35,895 bases of DNA from Plantago elongata (GCA_036897095.1 JAYMSP010001120.1:1-35895); one strand, 5' to 3'. Shown: positions 1 to 11,898, counted from the stretch's first letter. Numbers and translations: made by a program. Notes: a model not told the origin generated them from the letters alone.

Positions 1-1070
1 TATAAAAAAGTAGTTTATCAATCCCGAATAACTTCATGTTTAAACTGCAATAGATACACAGTTTTAGGTAAAAAATTAAAATAAAGAATGAAATGTAAAA
101 ATATTTTTAAATTTCTAGTTTTAGTGATAAAATGTGTAATTTGAATACGAAAATAACATTTTAATTATTTATTATAAATAGGTAGTTGGCATACGATTTG
201 ATAATGTATTTAATTAAATCGATATATAACAAATTATGTAGGAGGAAGGAGAAATCAATTAAGTATGTTATATTTCAGAAAAGGTATACCTTTTATTTTT
301 TTTATCAGTATATCAACAATATGTATGAATTTAAATTAAGTACGTTAGTTGGGATACGATAGCGATTATAAAAAAATATTTACAAATACACTAATTTTCA
401 CGTTTATATTTCTAATATATAAATTTTGAGCGAAAATATGTAAAAATATTTTGTCCACTCTAACCAATTTTGCTAGTTTCACCCGTGTCTGTAGATTTAC
501 TAAAGACTAAAAGATTATGGGAATGAGCTACATTTATAGAATTATAGCCCTATGAGGAAAAGACTTTTCAATAAGTGATGGTATGATTGAAAGAAATAAA
601 ATGAAGATTGGAAGATCTTTCGGATCCACATGTGCAGCTAGACTACTTGTGTAGTCTTGTATTCTCAAGTCTCAATTTATTTACTCGTTCCAAAAATTAT
701 TCCAATTCAACTTTCACATGAAATAACTTCTATATCAAATCAATCGAATTACAGCTCGTCAAAAAATTAAAACGAAAAGGTTTTTCTAATAAAAGTAGTA
801 AAACAAAACAACAATGCAATTCCACTCCACTCATTAACATTACAATGGGAATAATGCATTTTGGGGACCAACATACAAGAGAACATCCAATAAGAAACAA
901 CACACAATTAGACAACACATTTCTATATATCCCAAAAGAATTCAAACTATTTTCTTTACACTAAAGAAATACAATTGGACTTTTTGAAAAGTCTTAAATG
1001 GCCATCCAATTACTATCTTTTCTCATGTACGATCATTGATCAAGTCAATTCTCCTCTAGCAAGCCAAAAA
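1..1070. other. AT-rich upstream intergenic DNA
   Basis: No gene, RNA gene or intact element is recognisable. The stretch is very AT-rich. It holds two similar short direct repeats, one near 182-200 (containing TAGTTGGCATACGATT) and one near 346-364 (containing TAGTTGGGATACGAT), about 165 bp apart. These could be remnants of a degenerate element, but no inverted termini or target duplication can be seen. The short reverse-strand open frame at 730-945 has no recognisable domain and sits in low-complexity AT-rich sequence. Confidence 0.5.
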
Positions 1071-1076
1071 AGTCGT

Positions 1077-1083
1077 CTATAAG
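1077..1083 (+). promoter_or_regulatory. candidate TATA box of the glycosyltransferase gene
   Basis: CTATAAG lies about 180 bp before the ATG at 1265. It would give a leader of roughly 150 nt if transcription starts about 30 bp downstream. This rests on position and motif only, and the AT-rich surroundings make chance matches common. Confidence 0.25.
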
Positions 1084-1264
1084 ACTATAACCAACTTGTT
1101 AATTAAATCTCTAATCTTTCTAAAAAAATACACAAATCTTAGTCTTGCAAACATGCTTTACGGTTTACACGCTCAAATCCACCATTAAAATGATCAAAAC
1201 ATTCCATGCTTAGAACCAAAGTTTCATTCATTCATTGAAGTTGCAAAAAGACACAAACAAGAAC

Positions 1265-2395
1265 ATGTCCGAATCATTCAGATTCAATCCAGTGAAGTTC
1301 AACATCTTCCCCACTCTCACTTTTGTATTGATCATCCTTTTCATAATCTACTCCGATACAATTCTCTCGAATGTTCGTGTTATACCGTCTCCTAGCGTGG
1401 TGGTAAGAAGTGCCCCAGTCGTCATCAATGTCATACACGAAACTGTGGCTGCCAAGTCAATGTTCGGAGAGTCTGCGGATGTTGTCCTCTTCAACTCTCG
1501 AGGGAGTCAATTCGAAGAAAGATTACGACAGTTTGTTGGGAGGAAGAAGTGTGGAGTGCAGTTCTTCATGACATGGTTTTCGAAAACGAGCTTGTTTTCG
1601 AAACGTGAGCTTTTCGGGCTGGAGAGCTTGTTTGCCAACAATCCTGAGGCCTGTTTGGTCATTCTGTCGGATTCTATGGATTCCGGGTATGGTAGAAAGA
1701 TCATGAAGCCGTTTACTGACCGAGGTTTTCGTGTGACCGCGTTATCGCCTGATTTGGAGGGTCTTGTTAAGGACACTCCTGCGGAGAGTTGGGTGAAGGA
1801 CATCAAGGATAAGGTCAGGGACCCAGGGGAGATTCCCCTGGCTCAGAACTTGTCAAATTTGGTTCGGCTTGCGGTTTTGTACAAATACGGAGGGGTGTAT
1901 TTGGATACGGATTTCATAATCTTGAAGGACTTTTCGAGTTTGAGGAACACTATTGGAGCGCAGAGCGTGGATGTGAACGGGAGTTGGACGAGGCTGAATA
2001 ATGCGGTGCTCGTTTTCGACAAGGGGCATAAGCTTTTGTACAAATTCATTGAGGAATTTGCTTCTACATTTGATGGCAATAGATGGGGTCATAACGGACC
2101 ATATCTGGTGTCTAGAGTGGCTAAAAGGGGAGAGTTTGCTAACTTTACCATACTGCCACCGATAGCATTTTACCCGGTGGATTGGACCCGGGTGGAGGGG
2201 TACTTCGTTCGCCCTGATGGCCGTGTAGGTAAGAGATGGGTTGATGCAAAGCTTCGACAGCTAAGCGGGCAGACTTACGGGGTGCATTTGTGGAATAGGC
2301 AGAGCAGGGAGTTGAAGATTGAAGAAGGGAGTATTATAAGCAGATTGGTAGCTCAGCATTGTGTGATATGCAGCAGGAAATTTTCAAGTTCATAG
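1265..2395 (+). CDS. alpha-1,4-glycosyltransferase-like type II Golgi membrane protein (A4GALT/Gb3 synthase-like)
   Basis: The protein has 376 residues in one exon and ends at TAG 2393-2395. I place the start at ATG 1265. An in-frame extension to 1235 would need a TTG codon, which is not expected in a plant nuclear gene. A short cytosolic tail is followed by a hydrophobic segment at about residues 14-34, the layout of a type II signal anchor for the Golgi. The lumenal part has the DXD sugar-transferase core NLVRLAVLYKYGGVYLDTDF (about 198-217; D214 and D216 would bind the divalent metal and nucleotide sugar). The C-terminal Gb3-synthase-type block includes WGHNGPYLVSR (274-284), FYPVDW (302-307) and HLWN (341-344). 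Plant members are often annotated lactosylceramide 4-alpha-galactosyltransferase-like, but the real acceptor is generally unproven and may be a cell-wall or glycoprotein glycan. Length is normal for the family, and no break is seen. The gene is convergent with the gene at 2714-3331. Confidence 0.9.
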   Translation: MSESFRFNPVKFNIFPTLTFVLIILFIIYSDTILSNVRVIPSPSVVVRSAPVVINVIHETVAAKSMFGESADVVLFNSRGSQFEERLRQFVGRKKCGVQFFMTWFSKTSLFSKRELFGLESLFANNPEACLVILSDSMDSGYGRKIMKPFTDRGFRVTALSPDLEGLVKDTPAESWVKDIKDKVRDPGEIPLAQNLSNLVRLAVLYKYGGVYLDTDFIILKDFSSLRNTIGAQSVDVNGSWTRLNNAVLVFDKGHKLLYKFIEEFASTFDGNRWGHNGPYLVSRVAKRGEFANFTILPPIAFYPVDWTRVEGYFVRPDGRVGKRWVDAKLRQLSGQTYGVHLWNRQSRELKIEEGSIISRLVAQHCVICSRKFSSS

Positions 2396-2713
2396 CATCA
2401 AATTTCAAGTACATGAGACAGACCTTAAAGATGGGCACAACATGTAAGTTAGTTCTTTTGGCCTATAATCTTTTGGATTTTTAACTTTTAAATAGTTTTG
2501 CTTTTCTTACAACTTTTCCCATGTAAAGTAAAGGCAGAGAAACTTCACATTTCCTACAAAAGTGCAGAAAAGTTCACATATGTTTATTCTTGTAATCCAA
2601 TTCCGTTAAGTTATAATATTGTTCGACTGTATTAATCACATTGTACTGAACACCAATTATAAATTTAAAATTAAATAAATCTCTCTTACATTGTATACAA
2701 TATGGCAACAATC
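2396..2713. other. convergent intergenic spacer with both 3' UTRs
   Basis: This 318-bp gap separates the stop codons of two convergent genes. AT-rich runs such as ATTAAATAAATC near 2670 could serve as polyadenylation signals. Transcripts from the two strands may overlap at their 3' ends, which is inference from spacing only. Confidence 0.5.
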
Positions 2714-3331
2714 TTACATCTTTCTACCCCTAATCATAACTCTCAATCTTTTTATCAACTTGAACCTGAGCCTGAACCTAAACACTCCACATTTCCAAAA
2801 ACCAAAACTTGGCAATCTCTTATAAGACCTAGCCCTATACAATTTCCTCTTGCTGATTCTCCCGATTCTGCTACGCTGCGTGGCGACTTCTTCGACTTCA
2901 TTAACATTTGACGAATATGCCTCTATTCGACTATTCATTAATGAATCGAAAGCATCCTTCATTTGCTTCATTTCAGCCCATGGATCATCATGTAAATCAT
3001 CATCAGAGTCACTGCCCCACAAAGGAATAGGCTTAACTATGGGTGAGACACTATAATCTCTCAAATAATTGCCCAAGCTAGTATGCTCCATCTCAAATAA
3101 TCGCCCTAAAGATGTGCTCCCGCCTTTCATCAAGTCCATGAGGCTAGTACTTTTCCGCGATGAACTGAATGAAGAAGTTGAAGCAGAGGCTGAGGAGAAG
3201 GAAGATGAACACGAAGGCGAACGATACATGGACTTCTGGTACTCGATAATTTGCCTAATCCTCATCTTTTCGGCTTCCTTGTCTATGCGAAGAGCACCCT
3301 CATCATCCTCTTCTGTGATCTCTGATGCCAT
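2714..3331 (-). CDS. uncharacterised plant protein, serine-rich with acidic middle and basic C-terminus
   Basis: This is a single-exon frame of 205 residues; ATG is at 3331-3329 and TAA at 2716-2714. I do not recognise a named domain. In order it shows: an acidic N-terminus with a charged helix-like stretch (about 5-32); a serine tract (about 38-62); a block that looks conserved, LMDLMKGGSTSLGRLFEMEH (64-83), followed by TSLGNYLRDY (84-93); an acidic segment GSDSDDDLHDDPWAEMK (106-122); and a strongly basic tail rich in R and K (about 153-204). No signal peptide or membrane segment is visible. The mix of acidic and basic tracts suggests a soluble, partly disordered protein, possibly nuclear, but that is inference. 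A TATA-like site 100 bp upstream and codon use unlike the AT-rich surroundings favour a real gene. Confidence 0.75.
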   Translation of the reverse strand: MASEITEEDDEGALRIDKEAEKMRIRQIIEYQKSMYRSPSCSSSFSSASASTSSFSSSRKSTSLMDLMKGGSTSLGRLFEMEHTSLGNYLRDYSVSPIVKPIPLWGSDSDDDLHDDPWAEMKQMKDAFDSLMNSRIEAYSSNVNEVEEVATQRSRIGRISKRKLYRARSYKRLPSFGFWKCGVFRFRLRFKLIKRLRVMIRGRKM

Positions 3332-3432
3332 TTTCGACTAGAAAAAAATGTAGCATAGCCTATGTGTTGTCAAGAATGTTTAGAGAATCTAAAATCACAA
3401 AAATGATGAAACAGCCGGCTATATTAAATTAC

Positions 3433-3441
3433 TTTTATATC
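3433..3441 (-). promoter_or_regulatory. candidate TATA box of the 205-residue protein gene
   Basis: Read on the minus strand this is GATATAAAAG, about 100 bp before the ATG at 3331. It would give a leader of about 75 nt. A TTGAC-type W-box core lies just upstream, at about 3446-3450. Support is motif and spacing only. Confidence 0.45.
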
Positions 3442-6400
3442 AAAGTTGACGAAAAAAGGATTGTGTGTATCAACTAAGTTAATTGCTTTTATTTGACCAT
3501 ATAAATATAAATGTTCAATAGTTAATAATACAATATACTTATTTTTATCGTGGCATGATCATCATCATTAGTACTATCTTAATATCTTTATAAGTTATAA
3601 TTGGTTCTTGACTCTGTTTTCATCACTTGTCTTTGAAGCAAAGTATGAAAAAATTAAGAACATTAATTTACCCCATGGACTCTTTACATCAAATCTTGAT
3701 CATTTTCTTTTTTCCGGAATTGTCCATAACTATGTTGTTTACAAGATCTTATTTCGCCTTTGGTGCGGCTTTTTTCGCCTTCTGTTAGTCCTATATAGAT
3801 TGTCAAGAACTTGCGGCATTATAATTTATGTGTGAACTGTGAGCAAGGATTGGAAAACCGGATCGACCCAGTGGGCCTGTGATAGGAACCTGAAAACAAG
3901 AGGCAACGATGAAAACGAGAGATTAGGTTGTCCTATTAATTGTGATTTTGGAGTAATAAAGATTCTTTTTGTGGTTAAGAATTTGTTTAGTGTAGCAGGG
4001 ACTATTGGCGGCTATTCTTCTATCGTTTTCTTTGCAGTTTTCTGTGGTTTTCAGTTTAATTATTTTCACTATTACTTGACAAGTGAAATTCAATGCTTTC
4101 AATTTGAGTATATGATTAGAATTACATTATTAGTGTAAAACATACCCAATCTCCCGGTGGAATGGTGTAATTATTGATCTTGAGTTGTTCTTCAGGTAAT
4201 ATGATAGTTTCCTTATATCAGTATAGTGTATGTCCTTTCCCGCACACTTTATCTCCACTCGTGGGCGACTCTGATGACTTCGTATAGTGCACATCCTATA
4301 ATAACTATATCATTTAAAGGAATCACGCTTAACTTTAAAATTCTTACGAATTGAAGAAAGGTGCACCTCTTTTATATAAGTAACACTCTCGTTTTTTGTG
4401 CGTCACAATTAGAACACTTCTAAGTTCCCAAGTCTCAACTTCTGTTGGTAAGTTGGTGAAATTTAATTTTTGCAGCAGAATTACAGGTCAGTGATATTTT
4501 TCAATTAATAATTCAAAAAAAAACGACCATTATATCATTTTCACACTATAATACAACAATAAATGTATATCGTCATACTAAATATACAATTTTAAAATTG
4601 TATCAATTACACTTTATGATACATCGTTTTCATTTTATGAGTTTCATATATTTTTTCAAATATTTCATTTTTCGGGTTGCTTTTTAAAATTTGCTCTTCA
4701 ATTGGGCCCTTGTGGCGAACTTTCCCAATTTTTGCAGTGTGTTGGAATGGATAATGGACAGGGTGATAACTGAATAGCCCATGGGCCATACTGCTATGAT
4801 CCGTTGGAGCACATGCTCCTTATATGTACAGAAACCCAATGGTTTAGCATTACTCTAGGCTTTTGGGCTTTCTTGCATATGACATAAGAGGGAAAATTCG
4901 ACCAGAAGATGAATTCACATGATCTACTTTCCCTTCAACAAAGGACTTTGATTGATTATGTCATCCATTTCTTCAGGTGACATACTTTCCCATTTTACCC
5001 TTCTATGATATTATTCCAACACACTTGTTAAGATGGGTCATGAATTCATGATTTCTCCGACGGTGTTAACATGTGGGAAGCAACACACTTGGTCCATTTT
5101 GATTTTAGACAATGATGTGACGGAGTTTTGAGTCCATTGATAATTTTACTCACATTTCTTTCTATATATATCGAGTCTCAGAATTTAAGTTAAATTTTAT
5201 TAATATAAAATTTTAATCGAAGTTGGAAAAATTCAAATGTAGTTTAGAGTCAAACAAGCAGCATACTTCTTATGTTCGAAGAACTTTATTCATAAAAAAT
5301 AAAATAGTTTTAGTTGAAAAAATAAGTTTGGAAAACATGAAAAAAATAGTAGAACTTGTACCATTTGGTTAACCATCCATTCTGATCTCATGACAGTCAA
5401 TTTCACTCCAAAGTTTGAACTTGAACATGAAAATGATAGGAATCTCAATAAAATAAAAGATTATCTTCCTTAGAAATTTGAATTATGGGAATAAAAATAA
5501 AGAAAAAGATTAGGAAGTACAATTAATGATGAGTAGCATGATCCAACTTGGCTTAGCTTGCCACAATGTCAATCAATCTACTACTACATGATAATAGTGA
5601 GAATCCGAAGACCTCGCTGCAAGCAATATTAAAGATATTTGGATCTGCAATCACAAATATCAGTAACATGCAGCTCTTCTTTCCAACATATTTTGCCACA
5701 TGCACTTCATATCATACATATACATATGTCTACTTGTATTGCAACTACTAACAACTTTGATGTAAGTGTCACATATCTCTCTTAATTTGACAAACCGAGC
5801 TCATATAAATAAATGTCAACAGTCCTTAGAGTTTTTCAACTATATATACATGTGGATGAGACCCTCTCAATTAACAGAGGGCCAAATTCATATTCTATAG
5901 GGACATAAATAATTTAACCTAAATATCCCTTTTATAGGTAGATTAAGAATTGATACTCGTAATCTTGTCAAACCGGCCTCACTTGATTGATAAATTATAT
6001 TTCGAAAAGGTTAGTTGAAACAGTTTTTTCAGTACTAAACCTCCAGACGAACTTATTATACTTAATTAAGCCAATTTATTTCGATCAACTAAGATTAAAT
6101 CACGGGGTGAGATGGTTTACCGTACTAGTGAGCAACCGATTTCAAGTTATCTCACCAGTGGGTAACCTAAGTTATCATCTAGTGTCATATGTAGTCCTTA
6201 AACTAAGGTTGTAGGCCTATGAAATCTTTGTCACCAAGCTAGATAGGTAGCTTCACCAATTGAAAGTTCACCAAATTAGTACAATGAATGTGTACAATGT
6301 AAAGTAGTCAAGTGGTGATTAATTAACACAAGCCTCGATTAATGTTTCATGTGATTAGTCAACTTTCAATGTACTGAAACTGACCTTGTGTGTGAAATTA

Positions 6401-7500
6401 AGAAAGGAAGATACTTTGATTCGTTGAGAAACTTAAGGCACAAAGTCTACTTCCATTCCACGAGATGGTTCGTTCCTTCAACATTTATCCGTTGTGCACG
6501 ACACGATCTACCCGGCCATTTTTTTAACGACCCAAACGTCCATGCTCTTTCCATGGATTTTTAGTTGCTTATATCGACTAAGCATAACACACCCTCTCAC
6601 ATAATATGCGTATTAGAGATTGTCTTACTTATTACTTAACAATTACTTAATAGACCTATTACAACATAGTTTTGACACAATAGTTGTACCTCTCGTTTCT
6701 CAAAAGCACGCACGTGCAAATTACACCATGGAACCAGTGGTTAGGGCACGAGAGGATACAAAGTAGAGTGTTTTACACTAGTATCATTCCTGTATTAAGA
6801 TTTGACAGAAGATCATTTAATCACGTATTGTCTCTAAACAAGTATTGGTAGTGATTTAATTTGTTTATTGTGGAATCGCAAGTAGTGACAAAGTTTTAAC
6901 TACAATATTATGTTTTTACTACTTAATAAATAAATAAACTAATGTTCTAATGTGATGTAACTTCCCATAGCTCGTGGAAACAATGGCAATAACTAGACAA
7001 GAACTAGAAGAAGCATGTTCTGTTACACTCTCACGCACGTGACTTGCTATGAATGCGTAGTGGAAGAGGGTATGGCCGCACGTGACCAGATAGGGAAAGA
7101 TAGATATGTCAAACCATGTGAGTGGGTTGGGCCCTCGGCCCACTTACTTTTCAAGAGAATATAGTATATTTGGTCAAAGATTGAAAGCCCAACACAAGAT
7201 CAAATCATTAAGATTCTACTTGAGCTAAAATTGGAACTTTGCAAAAAAAATATTATTTTATAATTACTAAAACTAATCAATAGTTTAAACTGTATAGGCC
7301 AAAAGTTTCAGATAGCTTAAAGGGGCGGACTACACACAATTTGCAAAGCCTACGAAAGAGGCAATCAAATTGGAAAAACATACTTCTAACAACTTATATT
7401 GACCTTCATCAATTAACCAACAACCTATGCTTCTTCAAAGCAAAGGTATCATCATAATCATCACAATTCAACACACACTAATCGAACCTAATAGTAATAA
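3442..7500. other. intergenic DNA without a recognisable gene
   Basis: No coding frame with a familiar domain, no tRNA and no complete transposon was recognised. Small frames at about 3608-4138, 4607-4789, 5566-5751, 5987-6214 and 6919-7143 have no similarity I can name. Two sub-regions are less AT-rich (about 4660-4890 and 7020-7145). They carry GGGCC-type and CACGTG motifs that occur in plant promoters, but no adjacent gene start supports a promoter there. Confidence 0.5.
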
Positions 7501-7641
7501 TCAAAACAAAACACAGAGAAAAATCACACATTAGGGTAAACCATCTTGCTAGCACCCCATGTATATTACAAGAGATTGGGGAGGAGGTACACTTCGATTA
7601 GTATTTTCGGATTTTCTTTCATTGATTCTTCAACCGTTGGA

Positions 7642-10600
7642 TCAATGGTGGGACGGTGATAATGCTGTTGGATGAGCTGCTGCTCCTGGAGGCTTGCACT
7701 GATAACACTTTGCGAAGAGACCAAATGTATCGACTTGTCTCACGAAATTTGTCATACTCGCCCATCCACCGAACCCAAACCCGACTACAAACACCCACAC
7801 GACAATGAAAGTGTTGATGGCGTACATGGCTGTCCAGCTTGGCAAGAAGAACGGAGGCTTCTCAGCAGCATTCTGCATTAATCAAAATGTAATCAGGACG
7901 CTAACTTTTAGCATATGAAAGAATTTTAGTTCATATACTCATGTATCCTATGTATTAAAGATAGGCATATTATTTGACAATGATATATCATGCGGTAGTG
8001 GCTCGACTCAGTATACGGATTAAGACATCATTAATTGTGTCTTTTGAGTACATTTGAACAAGATAGAGAATAGTAAAGGGTCTAAATCATAAAGTTAGGA
8101 ATCCAGCTCATTTAGACATAGTAGCATCAATTTTGTGTCACAGAAGTAAATTGAAATGGACAAGCCAACAATATTGTGGTCTCATAAAAAATCATAGCAT
8201 TCAATGTATATATACATTTCTAATATTTTTATTTTTAGATAATATTGCAGATTGGACTGGTAATAATTTGATTTTTGCACTAGATTTTCAAGACAAACTC
8301 TGATCAATTATTGTACTTTTTAACACTGCCCATACCTTAGTAAATACTCTTCCAGACCACTTGTGAACACAATTATACTATTGCAGTATCATAATGATCT
8401 TTTTACTCAACCTAACTTACCATAAGAGGAAACTTCAATCATAATTGAACACTTTAAGCATGTTACACTAGCTTCTGATGTGGATAAAGCTTCACTTCTC
8501 AATAAGAAAACTTGACATGATTTTACGCGTACTAACATGTTTATCATACAACTTAGTGGTGACGAATTACGAGTGAAGTTACCTGACGGGCAGAAGCTTT
8601 CCGATAAGTGAGCATATGGGCCATGGACGGGATGATGTAGACAGTGAAGCTGACTAGAAGCGCTCCAACTGCGGAGTTAATGGGCCCGAAGAAGGGGAAG
8701 ATAATGGCTAAGAACCAAATTGGTATCACAACTGGTAGCCTTGCAAGTGCTCTCAGACAGATGCTCTTTGTGTCATGCATTCCAATCACTTTCTCCCAAA
8801 CAAAGTATAGTGGTGTGCAAGCAAACCCAAATGTGATGAACTGTTTCGACAATTCACAAGTTTTAGTCCATTGTGGATAATCATGTCATATATGACTAGA
8901 ACCGTGCTGGAAATTCTTCACAAAAAAATTTCACAAAACTCTTACCATATTAAATCTTTAAGTGGCATGTTACTGTTACTAATTTGAATTTTTGTTAACC
9001 GAAATAAGCATGTTAATTGATGTATAGATATTGACTAATTTTGTCGAAAACAAGGTACTTTAGGACTATTACAAAATTCTTTAGAAGCAAACCTGGTGGA
9101 TGAGCATAAGGATAACGGCAGCATCACGCCAGCCAGTCTTGGGTAGGAGCGAGAAGGCATTTGAGTGGTTAAGCAATTGATCGCCGAAAGCCCAGTACAT
9201 GGCAGTAGCAGACGGTAGAGTTAGAGTGAAAACATACAAAGTGGCAATCAAGTAAATGTACTTGAATTTTTGTGGCTTCCACATAGCATGCATGATTTCC
9301 CTGTTAAAAAAAATAATCACCATCAGTAACAATTTGTAGAGTTGAATTATTTTTTAGTACCAAAAGGACAAAAGAATCTAAATTTGGAGTACTAAAAAAT
9401 CCTTCAACAACTGGGAACAATGTGCAATTATTGTAACAAGTACATTTTATATCATGGCCACTGGACAAATAAATGCCACCAAATGTAAAATGTCAAAACC
9501 ACCCTTTTGAACAAGTAGTGTAACAGTGGAAGACAGAAACCTGAAACTATTGAAGAACTGGAAAAAAGTGCTAACAAATTAACATGGGCCTCAGTTGGAA
9601 TATCTTATTTGATCAAGCTTGTAAAATGACAGAAGATAATCTTGGAATTATCCAATCTTATTTGTTGGTATTAAATCAAGAACAACATTTATTATATATA
9701 GATCAATGATGTTATCTTTCAAAATACAAACGTAATTAATCTTAAAAAAAGAAATCTTCGTCTCGATTTAACAACACCGTTCTTTTTTTTATTTTGCAAG
9801 CCATGTTACATTAGCAAACAAACAAGTTTGAAAACTATGATTATAAGTTTTGTAATGTCTGCTTTACACAGACCCTCTTGGTGGCCGGCAAAAGCTGCTA
9901 ATGGAAGCCCAAACAAGTTTGGAAGATGAACAAAGAATGAGAACAGGATTTAATTAATCACATTACAGAAAGTCATAAAAGTAAACAAATTAGTCAAGAA
10001 ATTGATTTTGTAATCCAGACTTACACAGTGACAGCATGTCCACCAAATGTGTACAAGATGTTGGTAGCACCGGTGAAGTAAAGAACCAATTTTTTTGGAC
10101 CAGTGTGGCGTACATCTTCTGCCTATACATTTTATTATCCGAATTAACTCGTTATTGTTATTTCTCCGAATGAAGTGTTTAAACCGAAGTACGAAACAAT
10201 TTAAGCTCTTAGAATTGTTACCTGGCCATTAGCAATAGCTGCAATAGTCAAGTACCAAGCAGTATAAGTGGTCATGAAGAGTCCTAAAAAGGACCAAATT
10301 CGGTAGTTGTGGAAAGAAGGAATGAATACTGTAGTTGCACAGCAAGCTCCAAATATGTATGTCCATGTCCTCTTATCCAGATGATCATTTATGTAGTATA
10401 TGTTACTGCAGAAAAATTTGACAAAAAATCAATCTTTATTACATGATAATAATTCAAGACTAGTAGTAGTACACTAGTAATCCTTCGGTTTCACTAAAAT
10501 CTTTCCAGTTTTCCGTTTTGTACGTTCCAATAGCAAGAGGAAGAAGAAGTACCTGGCACAGGCAATGAGTTGGATAACAGATCCAAAGAGGAGAAAAGTG

Positions 10601-11526
10601 CAGTTGAAAGCCAAACCAGCTGCTTTCCAGTAGGGACCAAGTAATCCATCCAATACTTCGAACCACTGTTTTCCCACAAACAAACTTATTAATTAATCAT
10701 TAACCATCACCTAATTCTCTTTAAACACTTCCTTTTTTTACCCTTAAAACAAATACCAGCATACTGGATCATTAAGTTAAATACTTAAAACAGCAGTTTT
10801 CAATCTTTACAGCATACTGAAAGTGTGATTTCAGACTGATTAGGACAGCTAATTAAAACCAACTAATTACTGATAAAAAAAACAAACATGGTGTATACAA
10901 CAGTCATAAAGATTCAAACTTTGAGTTAAAAAGACTTACAAGAAATCCAAGATTTTAGCAAAATGATGAAATTTTGTATTCTGCGTGTTTGAGCAAAATT
11001 ACCTGAATGACATGGTTCTTGAAGCTAGCACCTTCTTTCTCCTTCCTGCTACGGTACTCAATATACAGAACACTGATAAGATAAGCAGTCCAGCTTCCAA
11101 CAATTCCATAAAACACCTGGAAAACTATTCCAGACAGAAACCCAAGCTGTGAGAACGAGTATGGCAGTGTCAGCAGCACTTGTGCAACCTGGAAAAAACC
11201 AAACAATCCATCAAATTAGTACTAGAATTCTTGTGAATGTACAAAATCAGAAAAGGGTACAATCTTGATTCTTGTGAGTGCATAAAAAAGGAAAAAGGTA
11301 CAATCTTGGTGCCCCCTTGTGAAAGCATAAAAAACAGAGAAAAGGTACAAACTTGATTGGAAGCACAGCTGAACCAGGCATCCCAAGCTGAGCCACCATG
11401 CCAGAGCATATCTTTGAGTGAGTGAGAAGTGTTGTCACCCAGTTCTTCCCCACCCTTTTCATTGCCTTCAGTTTCATTGAAGGTGGAGGAGACAATTGAT
11501 TCCTCTGCTTGCTTGTTACCCAACAT
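7642..11526 (-). CDS. AUX1/LAX1-like: AUX1/LAX auxin influx carrier, eight exons, complete
   Basis: This is a plasma-membrane proton-coupled carrier that imports indole-3-acetic acid (AUX1/LAX branch of the amino acid/auxin permease family). Exons in transcript order are 11526-11353, 11188-11003, 10665-10553, 10405-10222, 10122-10025, 9300-9093, 8840-8583 and 7872-7642 (TGA at 7644-7642). Every intron is GT-AG, and the exons join in frame to 483 residues, against 485 for Arabidopsis AUX1. Two codons, for S158 and V252, are split by introns. Hallmarks are WHGGSAWDAWFSCASNQ (42-58), VAQVLLTLPYSFSQLG (59-74), KNHVIQWFEVLDGLLG, YFTGATNILYTFGGHAVTV, EIMHAMWKPQKFKYIYL and FGFGGWASMTNFVRQVDTFG. Ten to eleven hydrophobic segments fit the family fold. 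KEKEGASFKNH, VIGMHDTKSICLRALARLP and the tail FGLFAKCYQCKPPG resemble AUX1 more than LAX2 or LAX3, so I place it in the AUX1/LAX1 clade. The start MLGNKQAEESIV fits the usual N-terminus; an in-frame ATG at 11559 is less likely. Introns are 164, 337, 147, 99, 724, 252 and 710 bp. No defect is visible. Confidence 0.97.
11225..11360 (-). repeat. degenerate tandem repeat in AUX1/LAX intron 1 reaching across the 5' splice site
   Basis: Three diverged copies of a roughly 41-47 bp unit are anchored on GGTAC at + positions 11256, 11297 and 11344. Each continues into a CTTGTGA-type segment and an A-rich stretch. The copy nearest exon 1 includes the exon end and donor, read on the minus strand as CAA/GTTTGTACC. 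The two intronic copies read CAAGATTGTACC at the matching place, so they lack the GT. Confidence 0.7.
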
Positions 11527-11546
11527 TTTTCCAATTCTTGGCAGAT

Positions 11547-11696
11547 CTGTTTTCAACATAAAAAGACACTCAATGAGACAAAATTCAACCAACTGTTAGG
11601 AAGTTAGTATCATCAATCCATTCATTTTCACTCAATCAGTCTCTAGATCCAAACCAACATCAAGAATAAGGCAAAAAGTAGTCTAAAAATCAAAAC
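11547..11696 (-). other. possible 5' UTR intron of the AUX1/LAX gene
   Basis: On the minus strand a donor-like GGCAA/GTTTTG at 11697-11691 and an acceptor-like TTGAAAACAG ending at 11547 would bound a 150-bp intron ending 20 bp before the ATG codon. The donor is weak. The sequence would work equally well as unspliced leader. Transcript reads are needed to decide. Confidence 0.25.
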
Positions 11697-11891
11697 TTGC
11701 CTCTGTTCTGATGAGTAGTCTCAAAAACCCAGATCTCTAAATGAAAACCAGAATTGTAAAGCAAAGTAGAGTAAATGCAAGATGGGAAATAAATAGATGG
11801 GTGGGTGGTTATAAATGCGGTAAAAGAAGCGGCGGAAAACGGCGAGGAAAGGCCTCAAAAGGAGCAAAAAATCAGGAAGAAAAACAGAGCC

Positions 11892-11898
11892 TTTATAA
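11892..11898 (-). promoter_or_regulatory. alternative, proximal TATA-like site of the AUX1/LAX gene
   Basis: The minus strand reads ATTATAAAGG here, about 370 bp before the ATG. It would give a shorter leader starting near 11865, within the CT-rich segment. It competes with the distal site at about 12150-12164, and the sequence alone cannot rank them firmly. Confidence 0.3.

Noticed and set aside
1235..1264. N-terminal extension of the glycosyltransferase by ten residues.
   Set aside because: It would start at TTG. The first in-frame ATG is 1265, directly before a normal cytosolic tail and signal anchor.
1507..2092. Reverse-strand frames inside the glycosyltransferase gene.
   Set aside because: They lie opposite a well-supported coding sequence and have no recognisable domains.
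2702..3341. Plus-strand frames across the 205-residue reverse gene.
   Set aside because: They are shadows; the reverse frame has an ATG, tract structure and upstream TATA-like site, while these are broken up and featureless.
3608..4138. Two adjacent plus-strand frames that might be one small membrane protein.
   Set aside because: They are separated by a stop and no motif or splice logic joins them. The hydrophobic composition follows from T-rich DNA.
7672..8880. Plus-strand frames overlapping AUX1/LAX exons 7 and 8.
   Set aside because: They are complementary-strand shadows of exons whose reverse translation matches the carrier family throughout.
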